From Gamsiella multidivaricata (lineage: Eukaryota; Mortierellomycota; Mortierellomycetes; Mortierellales; Mortierellaceae): 64,000 nucleotides of DNA. Where the stretch lies: the NCBI RefSeq assembly GCF_025024155.1, contig NW_026251729.1:372001-436000 (forward strand). The letters run 5' to 3'. The translations under genes were made by a program, and so were the position numbers. The notes beneath the pieces were generated by a model. That model worked only from the letters and a program-made list of their open reading frames with translations, was not told the DNA's origin and ran no database searches. Positions 24,801-33,931 of the stretch are shown in pieces (within the stretch, counting starts at the first letter, position 1; every line of letters starts with the position of its first letter).

Positions 24801-25538
24801 GCGCTTTTGCTGACGACATCATGCTGGCAGTCCGATTCTGAGCTGCCAGCTTGGATGTTGTTCGAAGGATCTTTTCCTTGAACTGATCCCGTGCTAATCT
24901 TTGCTTTGCCAGTGTCGCCTTGTCCATGTTTTTCTCTAAGAGTAACGCCTCTACTGCAGACATTGGTGGTCTCAATTCTGCAACTCCTTCGCCATCCTGT
25001 TTGGATCCAAGCTTCATTGATACCGGGATATCTGACGGCAACGGTGAGTTCTCAAGATATGCTGCTTTCCTGTAATATTCCTATATATACATTGTTTTTG
25101 TTTTTGAAGAAGAAGGGGAAGAAGAAAAAGAAAAAGAGGATTATCAGCGTGGTTCTCAATCTCTTTATTCAAGGCATACCACAGAGCTATCGGCTAACTT
25201 ACAATCGATCTGCGGTGCTCCTGTAAACGCGTCAAGCAGCGGGCATACCGCGACAAAGCCCTTGATTGAAACCATTTCTCATCGCCTTTGATGGTAGAAA
25301 GCTGAATTCCCGTCTATTAATCGCATCAGATAGTACGATTTATAACTGGTTTAGTCTTTCCAGTCAACAGACAAAACCAACTGCGTCGACAACGAAGCGA
25401 TTCCTGTGGCGAGAAACAAATGGTTTATACCATGAACAAGGCTGAGGTATAAAGTCCTGCGTTGTATAATGACTCCGTTGTCTGGAGCTGTAATAGTCGT
25501 TCCCGCGAAGTGTGCTGCCGTGGGATTGCTGCTTCCAT
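21842..25538 (-). CDS. APC7: Anaphase-promoting complex subunit 7 (TPR scaffold)
   Basis: TPR protein of the APC/C ubiquitin ligase arc lamp, which helps place Cdh1/Cdc20 co-activators. The first exons are 25538-25431 (MEAAIPRQHTSRERL), 25301-25203 (ALSRYARCLTRLQ) and 25080-24484 (EYYRKAAYLENSPLPSDI); all join in frame. Later exons carry TPR arrays: PLAIEAYVQLLRSQ, AGDLLGYNDKHPDAWCVQG, HCGALQLRGQLLMETTPLK, NTYVLMERMPEAMDMAKEA and HALASYQSALSANPDNARAK. The tail ends with a long Asp/Glu-rich and Gln-rich segment like the acidic tail of animal APC7. Exons near the 3' end are 23222-23087, 23007-22746, 22657-22541 and 22442-21842. Exons between 24480 and 23230 are present but their borders were not fixed. 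Budding yeast lacks this subunit; it is retained here. Confidence 0.88.
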
Positions 25539-25661
25539 AGTTCCATAGTTTCGCGAATGAAGGTGAATGGCAGAGCAGCGACGTCGAGCACGAGCTTCAC
25601 GCGCATAATTTTTAGCGAATGTGTGACCTCTTCCTTGAACAGTCCGCTCAGCATCAACAAC

Positions 25662-25683
25662 TTTTTTTTTTTTTTTTTTTTTT
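25662..25683. repeat. Homopolymer T tract (22 bases) in bidirectional promoter
   Basis: Read directly. It lies in the 216 bp between the APC7 and EFG1 start codons, where it may exclude nucleosomes. That role is inferred from known poly(dA:dT) behaviour in fungi. Confidence 0.85.
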
Positions 25684-25754
25684 ACCCAACTTTACATCTT
25701 TACTCATACACACACACACGAAATACGAGACCAGATAGCATTATTCAGTCGATC

Positions 25755-26647
25755 ATGGAGACCACAAAGATAGAAAAAACAAAGAAAAAATTCGAGAGAA
25801 AGGTGGCCCCGTCGAAAGCGCCTCGCCGTCTCCTGAAGAAGAAGCTGCGCGATCTGGAACGGCTTATCCAGAACAAGAACAAGCTGAAAGATCTTCCGGA
25901 GCAAGTCATTGGTGATGTGGAAAAGAAAATAGTCGAAGTGAAGGATCAAATTGAAGCACTTGGTCCAGAATCCTCACCAGCTACAGCAAAGAAATCAAGC
26001 TCCTCGAAGGAAGACGAGACCAAGACGAACTCCAAAGGCGTACGCTTTACAGGTATGACAGTGTTGATACGGCAAATCGTTAATACAAAGAGAAAAATGC
26101 CATTATGACTTGACTGACAGCTATGTGGTGCATAATTATCTAGAATTGCGACGTGCTGGACGCAGGATCACGGCGTTCAAGAAGCAACATCCCAACCACG
26201 AGTCGTCAGAGGAGGAATCAAAGGAGCTCGCGGATCTTGAGTTGGATCTCCTGTATATCAAGGTTAGTTGGTGGGCGTAATTGCATTTTTTCTACATGCA
26301 TTTTGAGAAAACTCCATTAACCATTCCACTGGATTGCCCTTACTATGTGGATATAGAACTTCCCTAAGCGTGAGGAATACATTCCAATCTACGCAGAATC
26401 CTCGGAGGAGGACGAGGAACGTATGAAGAAACAAACTGAGATCAGGGACAAGATTGCAGAGGCGCTTGCGAGTGGCAAGATCAAACGCTCAAAACGACCC
26501 AAGACGGACGACGATACAGATGAGAAGGCCCAGACGATTATTGGAAAGCATCCAGCAAACAACTGGAGTGACGATGAGGATGAGGAAGACAGGGAAGACG
26601 AAGATAGTGATGATGAGCGGGAACACAAAAGACAGAAGGCAGAATAA
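25755..26647 (+). CDS. EFG1: rRNA-processing protein Efg1
   Basis: 235-residue nucleolar protein needed for early 18S rRNA maturation (yeast Efg1 is of similar size). Exons 25755-26052, 26144-26262 and 26357-26647 join in frame. A basic coiled-coil region (APRRLLKKKLRDLERLIQNK) is followed by VRFTELRRAGRRITAFKKQ, the conserved FxELRR-type core. FPKREEYIPIYAES and an acidic DDEDEEDREDEDSDD tail with a terminal basic patch follow, typical of nucleolar proteins. The ATG at 25755 is chosen over upstream in-frame codons because the residues before it translate a CACACA-rich leader. It is divergent from APC7, and the two start codons are 216 bp apart. Confidence 0.9.
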
Positions 26648-27116
26648 ACGTCGCATCGCCATGTCTTTGAACAAACACTGGAAAGGACTCTTTGCTTTTT
26701 TGCGTCTTTATTTGCTGGCTCCCTCGTGGCACATTTGCGTTGAATGTAATCACATTCCTGATATCAGTTCGAAGGCGCCATTCATTTCGGCGCAGGGATG
26801 GGGAAACCGGCACTGAGCTGGATCCGTAGCTGAAAGTATCAACCATTGTATGGTGCTCCCTCAGAGTAGAGCCGAGCAGCCCAATCACGAGTCCCAATAA
26901 TGATATCAATGATTTACTAGTAATTTTCCGCAGGGTGACAGGGAAGATCAAATTCATAGTTATTGGTTCAGGAGTACAGAGACAGAGAGAAAGAGACATG
27001 CGGTGGAAAATAATGTAGCAAAGGAAAGGGCACCGAGTGAAAGGAAAAGCGGCAAAAGGCAATGGACTCTGACATGTAACAAAGGCAACTAGGCTAAGTT
27101 AATTGGAGAGTGGCCC
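26648..27116. other. Convergent 3' flank of EFG1 and the unknown nuclease-like gene
   Basis: No coding feature recognised. It holds the 3' ends of two convergent genes. Confidence 0.4.
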
Positions 27117-29334
27117 TTAGACGCGCTTCTTTTTGGGAGTGAGGAGGATATTGTCCTCGAAGCGCTTTTCAGTCGGATATGACTCATCCACATCGTATTC
27201 AACATCTTCCACAAAGTCGGACTCGCTATCACTTGCCTCCTTGGCGGCAGCTGCATCCCACGCGGCCATTCCAAGTCGTTCAAGATGGCTCTGAATGCAA
27301 AAGTTGGTCAATGTAAGCAAAACTTGTGTGCTGTCAAAAATGGAAAACTCGCATTTCGTAGCACACCTACCAGGAAATTAATAATGACCGAGAGTGATGA
27401 TCCCTCCAAGAATTGGCGGAGAGTGTACATGCTGGTAGGAAGTGTAACAACTTGATCTGTAACTCGGCCTGCGACATAGATGTCATCCAACTTGACGACC
27501 TTGGAAAAAATTCCCATGTATCCTGCAGGCATAATCCAGTAACGCATGAGGTTTGCTATAATTCATATCGTTGCCCATAATTAATGATGGCGTAAGGTAT
27601 CTTACCGGAAACGTCAGCAAACAGGATCTCGGGCGTTGGAACACCTAAACGTTCTAGTTCTCTTTGTATGCACCTGGCCAACCGCAGATTCTTGCGGGTC
27701 TGCGTGGCGCGCTCTGAAGTCTTCCGTGAACGAGCCTTTAACTCGACGTTAGAGACTTCAATGTCGTTGTACAAGAACCTCATATCCACGCGTCGTCCTC
27801 CTCCTTCTCCAGCCTCGGTCCCCAACTCCGCTGCTAGTTCGCTGTGCACTGGCAACGTGGCTCTCAGCCATGTCTCCCCTCTTAAGTAATAATAAGAATA
27901 CAGCGTTAGAACATCCACTGATGATACGAAAACGGGCGACCATCCGAAAAAAATGCATAAACTTACGTTGATATTGTGATACCTGTTGGAAGTAATGTCT
28001 TGTATACGTTGGCCCAGGCAATGAGTGCATCGGTCTCGCTGGGCGAGTCCCCGAATGGCCGTTCTATCACCAAAGCACACCTACATGTTAACAATCAAAA
28101 GATATTAGTTTCCAGCCTTGCCAGCTCTTCTGGTGTAAACGAACGTATTACAGCTGGCAATGTAAGTTTACATTTGTTGCACGATATCCAGCACCTTCTC
28201 ATGAAGCGACCGCGCTCCTAGTGCGCATATTCTTCGACGCTCTCTCGTGAGTTCTGCGTTTTTAAACAAGGCCTCGTCCCTAACATCGGATGCGTCGCCA
28301 GATCGGGCGATCTCCCTCAAAGGAGCCAACCAACGCACTAAATCTTCGTGATGGTCGATTTCTGAATCCATGCACGCGTTAAAAGCTCGCGCCAGAAAAT
28401 CATCCTCAAAATATGCTCCTACTTTTGGCGAGTGTAAGTTCGCTGTGCACGACAGCGCCACCCTGAGGTAGGCAAGGGTCAAGAGGCAGAAAGGACGAGT
28501 AAGCATTCCGAGCAAGGATGAGTTAGGGCAACCGAACGGCCAAAGCGAGCATGAGCACGGCGTGCATACATAGCGTCCTTCAATAGTACTTGGTCTCTCT
28601 TTTTCTTAGGTGCTGCCTGGAAAGCTTGCATGCAGTCCCTGGCGACTTTAAACAAAGCCTTGTGGGTCTTTGAGAGTTCCGACGGGATTTGTGAAGGTAT
28701 GGCAGTGTCTTCTCCTCCGTTCTAACGCAAATGGGAATACGCCAGTAAACAGCCGTGCTTTTTTTTTTCTTTCCTATCTTATGCATTAACTTACCAGCGT
28801 CTTCACCACTAGACCGAGCTTGATCCACCAATCCGGTTCCTTATGGTCATCTGCCTGTGCCTGCTTCCGTTTGCGGCCCTGTACTCCTTGGACCTTTGTC
28901 TCCAGATATTCTATGGAAGAATCGACAGTTATCATGAACATCGTTTGACTTCCCTAGCATTGCATCGTGATCACAAGCGGCCAAGATGAAATATTACGTG
29001 AATGGAGCTGTACGACAGAAGCAATGCTTCCGCTTATCATAGTTGAGGCAGCATTGTCTGCTTGCTGGGAAAGTGGATTCGCTGTCAATTGGCCGTCGAT
29101 TGTTTGTTCCACGTGGTCCTCGGCTATTTGTTCCATATATTCCTTGTACTCCCGCAGCATTTCTGGAACTGAGTACTTCCCCGATCGTTGAAAGGGTTGC
29201 CTCTTTTTCGAAAGATATAGTTGGTAGCACCTTAGATATGAACTGAAATCGCTGTGATTGTGCTCGTCGCTGGCGAGAAAATCCACAAAATTCATTGTAT
29301 TTGAGCCTGCCAGCTTACTGGTAGACAAAGACAT
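27117..29334 (-). CDS. Uncharacterised protein with a PD-(D/E)XK-like core
   Basis: Eight exons (29334-28998, 28910-28795, 28721-28570, 28462-28172, 28080-27967, 27880-27606, 27555-27371, 27290-27117) join without a single frame break into 547 residues, so the gene looks intact. I do not recognise a named family; similar proteins appear to be frequent in Mortierella-type genomes (from memory). A helical, basic N-terminal half precedes ALIAWANVYKTLLP and ITISTGETWLRATL. RRVDMRFLYNDIEVSNVELKA then looks like the Asp...Glu-x-Lys core of restriction-endonuclease-fold proteins, with ARCIQRELERLG next. The C-terminus holds TLPTSMYTLRQFLEG and an acidic, then lysine-rich end (TPKKKRV, a possible nuclear signal). 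The nuclease fold is an inference from the D-ExK spacing only. It lies beside the tandem-repeat block. Confidence 0.7.
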
Positions 29335-29601
29335 GATGGCTGTCGGTGGTGCTGGAGAAGCTGGAGATTCTCTGAAAAGGGATTTTTGAGTTAGTAAGCA
29401 GGAGGGACGTGCGGTTCGTCGCTTCGGTGACGTAATTTTCGCGCCTACTGTCAGGTTCCATCTCACTACCGCCACCATTCACATACATCTTGTTCTACTC
29501 ATCACTCAGAATCAGATCGTACTCGTCTTTAAGCAAGTAGTAGTTGTCCATATCGATATTATACTCAAAAGGTCAGTGTCTTTATCTTTTTTTAGTTTTT
29601 T

Positions 29602-30615
29602 GTTACGTGTTGAACTGGCTATGTTGCGGGATGGAGCATCGACTTCGGCGCGATGTCTTCTACGGTGTGTTGACCTTTGCTTTCACCGGTCTGAGGAAGG
29701 TCCACCAGCCGGACAGGGGTCAATGGCACTTTATGTCTCTCAACGTGGCTGTGAACCCATCTTTTTGTTTGTTCTATATGTTAAACTAGCTGTGTTGTGA
29801 GATGGAGCGTCGGCCTCGGTGCGATGTCTTCTACGGTGCGTTGATCTTTGCTTTCACCGGTCTGAGGAGGGTTCACCAGCCGGACAGGGATCAATGGCAC
29901 TTTATGTCTCTCAGCGTGGTCGTGGACCTACCTCTTCTTTTTGTTACGCGTTGAACTGGCTATGTTGCGGGATGGAGCATCGACTTCGGCGCGATGTCTT
30001 CTACGGTGTGTTGACTTTTGCTTTCACCGGTCTGAGGAAGGTCCACCAGCCGGACAGGGGTCAATGGCACTTTATGTCTCTCAACGTGGCTGTGAACCCA
30101 TCTTTTTGTTTGTTCTATATGTTAAACTAGCTGTGTTGTGAGATGGAGCGTCGGCCTCGGTGCGATGTCTTCTACGGTGCGTTGATCTTTGCTTTCACCG
30201 GTCTGAGGAGGGTTCACCAGCCGGACAGGGATCAATGGCACTTTATGTCTCTCAGCGTGGTCGTGGACCTACCTCTTCTTTTTGTTACGCGTTGAACTGG
30301 CTATGTTGCGGGATGGAGCATCGACTTCGGCGCGATGTCTTCTACGGTGTGTTGACTTTTGCTTTCACCGGTCTGAGGAAGGTCCACCAGCCGGACAGGG
30401 GTCAATGGCACTTTATGTCTCTCAACGTGGCTGTGAACCCATCTTTTTGTTTGTTCTATATGTTAAACTAGCTGTGTTGTGAGATGGAGCGTCGGCCTCG
30501 GTGCGATGTCTTCTACGGTGCGTTGATCTTTGCTTTCACCGGTCTGAGGAGGGTTCACCAGCCGGACAGGGATCAATGGCACTTTATGTCTCTCAGCGTG
30601 GTCGTGGACCTATAT
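29602..30615. repeat. 341-bp higher-order tandem repeat, three A-B dimers
   Basis: Two related half-units, A (169 bp) and B (172 bp), alternate A-B-A-B-A-B. A starts at 29602, 29943 and 30284, exactly 341 bp apart; B starts at 29771, 30112 and 30453. Dimers 2 and 3 are practically identical by eye, and dimer 1 differs at a couple of bases. A and B differ at about two dozen positions, and each difference I aligned is a transition. ORFs of about 100 codons run through the units in more than one frame, but they are repetitive and have no family resemblance. The last unit ends in a T/C-rich tail at 30612-30655. Confidence 0.95.
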
Positions 30616-30655
30616 TTCTTTCTTTTTTTCTTTTTTTCTTTTCTTTTTTTTTCAG

Positions 30656-31245
30656 TATGTAAATGTGTTTGTTTGATACAAATGCTAATCTTGACTTTTC
30701 CTTTCACTTTTTTTCTATGTTATGCCGTCGAATACGACGAACATGGCGCAAGAACGACATGGAAAAGACGTTAGCGTTCATGGAATCAAACTCGGAGGGC
30801 TACCCTGTGTTTTGCGCATGAATCGCATAGGACGCTATAGATTAGAGCTGCAATAAAAGCTATCTAGCCTTAATGACATCTGGAAGCTCATGCGCTCGAG
30901 GCATAACACGATGTGTGTATGGTGTGGACTAAAGCTGAATGATAACCATGTCAAGCACAATGCTTTATTCAACAATCTTTATTCGGTCATGTCGCAATAG
31001 CTGGGTTACGAATCCAGGAAGTCATCCAACAGAACAGTTCGCTGTCAAACAAGGGTCCAAATGGAATTCTTCATTTCTCAAATTCGATTGCGGTCCTGGT
31101 GCATTTTCGTTTCTTCATTGTTTCGTACGCTTTGCTTTTGAAAAGACCCTTCTCCTTGATAGAAGTGAGTGTAGAATATACAAGTCTTTAAGACTGAGTC
31201 TTGCTTGGATATAATGAAGGAGAGATGGATGAAAAAGGAAGCAGC
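30656..31245. other. Intergenic between tandem repeat and hemerythrin-like gene
   Basis: T-rich sequence follows the repeat and nothing is recognised. It includes the 3' flank of the minus-strand hemerythrin-like gene. Confidence 0.4.
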
Positions 31246-31722
31246 TTAGCTCATCCAGGGAAAGGCGCGCCGCATTTCCTGTTCGGTGGGCCAAAGCTTG
31301 ATAGACTCTTCGGGGCTGCTCAAAAATTCTTCATCCGAGAGGTGAGGCAAGACAATGTCGGAGAGCTTTTGCATCTCTTCGACTAGAGTATCCTTTTCAG
31401 CTGTGAAGTCCTTGCCGTCCTGATCGACGCCCTTTTGTGCGAGCTGGCGGATGTTCTCTAATGTATGATCCAGGGTCTCATGTGAATGGCTCCAATGTGA
31501 GATATCTGTCACGGCAGCAAAAGATGGGAAGATAACGGCTTCCTCCAGGTCATGGTGCACCTGAAGATGGCGACAGAAGAGAAGAACGTCTCGAAGACTC
31601 GACTTGACAGATGCGGGCTGGGTGGCCGTGGGGAGGGTGCGAAGACAGGTCTTGAGTTCATGGCGAAGATGATTGTGGATGGCGACCAAGTGGTCGTAGT
31701 AGTATCGGTGGAAGCGGGACAT
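31246..31722 (-). CDS. Hemerythrin-like (HHE domain) protein
   Basis: Single-exon protein of 158 residues with the four-helix HHE cation-binding pattern. His ligands are IHNHLRHEL in helix 1, CRHLQVHHDLEEAVIF in helix 2 (HxxxE), HSHETLDHTLENI in helix 3 and VLPHLSDEE in helix 4. The family binds a di-iron centre and is linked to oxygen, iron or nitric-oxide sensing; which of these applies cannot be told here. The ATG at 31722 (MSRFHRYYYDH) is preferred over upstream in-frame codons because the residues before it translate a T/C-rich leader. Confidence 0.9.
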   Translation of the reverse strand: MSRFHRYYYDHLVAIHNHLRHELKTCLRTLPTATQPASVKSSLRDVLLFCRHLQVHHDLEEAVIFPSFAAVTDISHWSHSHETLDHTLENIRQLAQKGVDQDGKDFTAEKDTLVEEMQKLSDIVLPHLSDEEFLSSPEESIKLWPTEQEMRRAFPWMS

Positions 31723-31966
31723 GTTTGGTGGTGAGAAAGAAAAAAAAAAGAATGTGAGGGAAAGAGGAGCTCGGAAAAGTTTATCGTTCTGGAGGTCCAA
31801 ACTTGTTTGGTCAGCATTAAACTTCCGTTCGTAAGCAGATCGCGATCCCTCCAGCCACCGCCACCACCGACGATCGGAGAATCAATCTGGGCGAAGACAC
31901 GAATAGACTCGATCTTATTCGAGGAATGCTATGAATGCCACCTATCAATGTAAAAACGCTGTAGTT

Positions 31967-33397
31967 CTACGCGCTAACACTAATGCTGTCCTTGCCTGTA
32001 CCTCCTCCCCAGGCAAAGTCAATCCAGTGGTCGATCACTTTGAATCCTACCGCCCTCTCTTGCTCCGTCATGTGTGGCAAGCACGCGTCTGACATGAATG
32101 TGAACTTTTTACTGTCACTCTTTGTCCCCTGGTCAGCTACTGCACTCAATTGGCTGCTCAATGTCATTCTCCGCTCAGGGATTGTCTGCGTAGAATCCCC
32201 CCGCTCGCTCGCATCAGTAGGTCCGGATACTGAATGCATGATGGCTCGTTTAAACAGGCCTTCGTGTTGCGCAGTCATTAAATGGTATCCTCCAGGAGAT
32301 GCTCCACTGGAATGGCCCATCAGTGTGATTTCGTTAGGGTTGCCGCCAAAGTTGTGAATGTGTTTGCGGACCCACTCCAGCGCCATCTTTTGGTCATATA
32401 GACCCCAGTTAATTCTGTCATCTGCCTGCCGAGGATGATCCCCTTCCTGTGGTTGTGAGCTTTCAAGAAGACCTGCTGATGGTAAAAGGCGGTAGTTGAC
32501 TGTCACCACAGCCACAGGCGTCCCTTTGGCGATCGACTTTTTGACAATATTTGTTGCATCTATTTTTTTTTTTAAACAAGGCTGTCTTCAGTTTCTAAAG
32601 CCAGCTAGTCCACGGATAATGAGAATCGATTTTTCTTCTGCTATGTTACCATTCTTTGGAAGCGCATTTCCTCCATGACTTGATCCGCCGTGTATGTAGC
32701 AGATCACTGGCACGTCCTCTGCATACCGGGGTGCAAAGACATTCAAATTTAGGCAATCCCGTTCTGAGAACTCAAAGCCTGGCCCTGGCAAGCCGAGCAT
32801 CATTGTCGTCAGGCTGTTGGCATGTTGTACCTTTTGGGGACACATTGGCCTAGAGGAGACAAAGCAATTGGTAAAGTGTGGGAGAATTGTACACTTTCAC
32901 ATGCAGCCATCGATCTTCAGTATTCACTACTCTGTTTTCTCCTTCACCCCCCTTTTTTATCTTACGTACCCAAGAACAGTTGCGTCCCGGATCCCTGCCC
33001 ATGACTCTGGTGCAACAGCGTGCTTGATCGGGTCTTGGACCGAGGCGAAAGGAATATTCAAGTACTTTGTCAACAGCCGGCTTGGATCCATTTGACCCTG
33101 AAGAATCCCGTATCCCTCAATCACGACCAGCTGCGGTTCCCTGCAATAGTGCGTGTTGATCTTGGATATCTGGGCAGGAGGGTCGAACTCTGAAGAAGAG
33201 ATGGAACGCGACTGTGTTTGTCCGCTGCTGGCCCCGCTGACGATGGCTTGCTGCGAGCAGTATGTTTGATGAAGGGACCTTTGAAGAGCGGTAAGCCTCG
33301 GTAGCGGTGTAGGTGGTGATACTGCACGGAGGGAAGTCCTGGCCAAGCGAGAAGAACACGACGTTGGTGGTCTAAGGACCCTGCCTGGGAGAGACAT
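31967..33397 (-). CDS. Type-B carboxylesterase-like protein, internally shortened
   Basis: Alpha/beta-hydrolase of the cholinesterase/carboxylesterase family. Exons 33397-32970, 32849-32650 and 32559-31967 join in frame to 406 residues. The N-terminus is Arg/Ser-rich without acids for about 40 residues and may target mitochondria. Motifs: GQMDPSRLLTKYLNIPFA, SERDCLNLNVFAP (EDCLxLNV-type), ICYIHGGSSHGGNAL (oxyanion hole), VAVVTVNYRLLPS and ITLMGHSSGASPGG with the nucleophile Ser. Family members are usually 530-650 residues. Here the segment after LFKRAIMHSVSGPTD goes almost directly to a C-terminal-like block (FKVIDHWIDFAWGGG). About 200 residues that normally bear the catalytic Glu and His are therefore missing. 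An inactive or altered enzyme is likely. Confidence 0.82.
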
Positions 33398-33931
33398 CGT
33401 ATCGAATGAGGATGCAATGGAGTTGTATATTAGGAGCTGGCGTGATGAAAGAGTGGAGGGAAAAAGAGATGAAAGGGGCGACCGAGTGAAACGCGGCTTC
33501 TTGAAAGATTTGTACCAGTCAACAGCCCCATATCCTTCCACGATGCAGAGATATCTCTCTCTCTTTGTGACCCATTTGATCTGCATGCCCCCTGCAGCAT
33601 TTCAATTATATCAGTTACACCCCTGTCATCAGTCTTCTTCGTCGGTTGTGCTGTCTTGGTTGTTGAAAGTGTTGCTTGCCTCTGAATCTGCCACCATTCG
33701 GCGACAGATTTCTTTCTGAGCATAATGCCTCTGAAACAGATGCCCTTTAGCAAAACCTACACAAGGCTTGCCTGTCCTTATCAATCGCGAGCAAGCACAC
33801 ACCACCCGCTGGCTTTGACGCGTTTGTGTTCACCTTGAAGAGAAACTCAAACAATGCGCGTAGAACTAGACTACTAAAACCATGTAGAAAAGTAGATAGC
33901 GGCTGTTCTATTTACGTTCTATTCATGTATC
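33398..33931. other. Intergenic between esterase and membrane-protein genes
   Basis: No gene is supported. It contains the esterase promoter (minus strand) and the 3' flank of the large membrane-protein gene. Confidence 0.4.

Noticed and set aside
21842..25538. CDC27/APC3 or CDC23/APC8
   Set aside because: The acidic C-terminal tail and the order of TPR segments fit APC7 better; the N-terminus does not match APC3.
29602..30615. CRISPR-like array or protein-coding tandem gene
   Set aside because: Units are long, contiguous and lack unique spacers. The ORFs through them are by-products of the repeat and change frame between half-units.
30995..31020. tRNA-like B box
   Set aside because: The GGGTTACGAATCC string departs from the consensus and no A box or acceptor stem pairs with it.
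33400..33586. Extra N-terminal exon of the esterase (VEGYGAVDWYKSF)
   Set aside because: It resembles the EGYG motif by chance. The frame continues through a T/C-rich leader and the Arg-rich start at 33397 is better.
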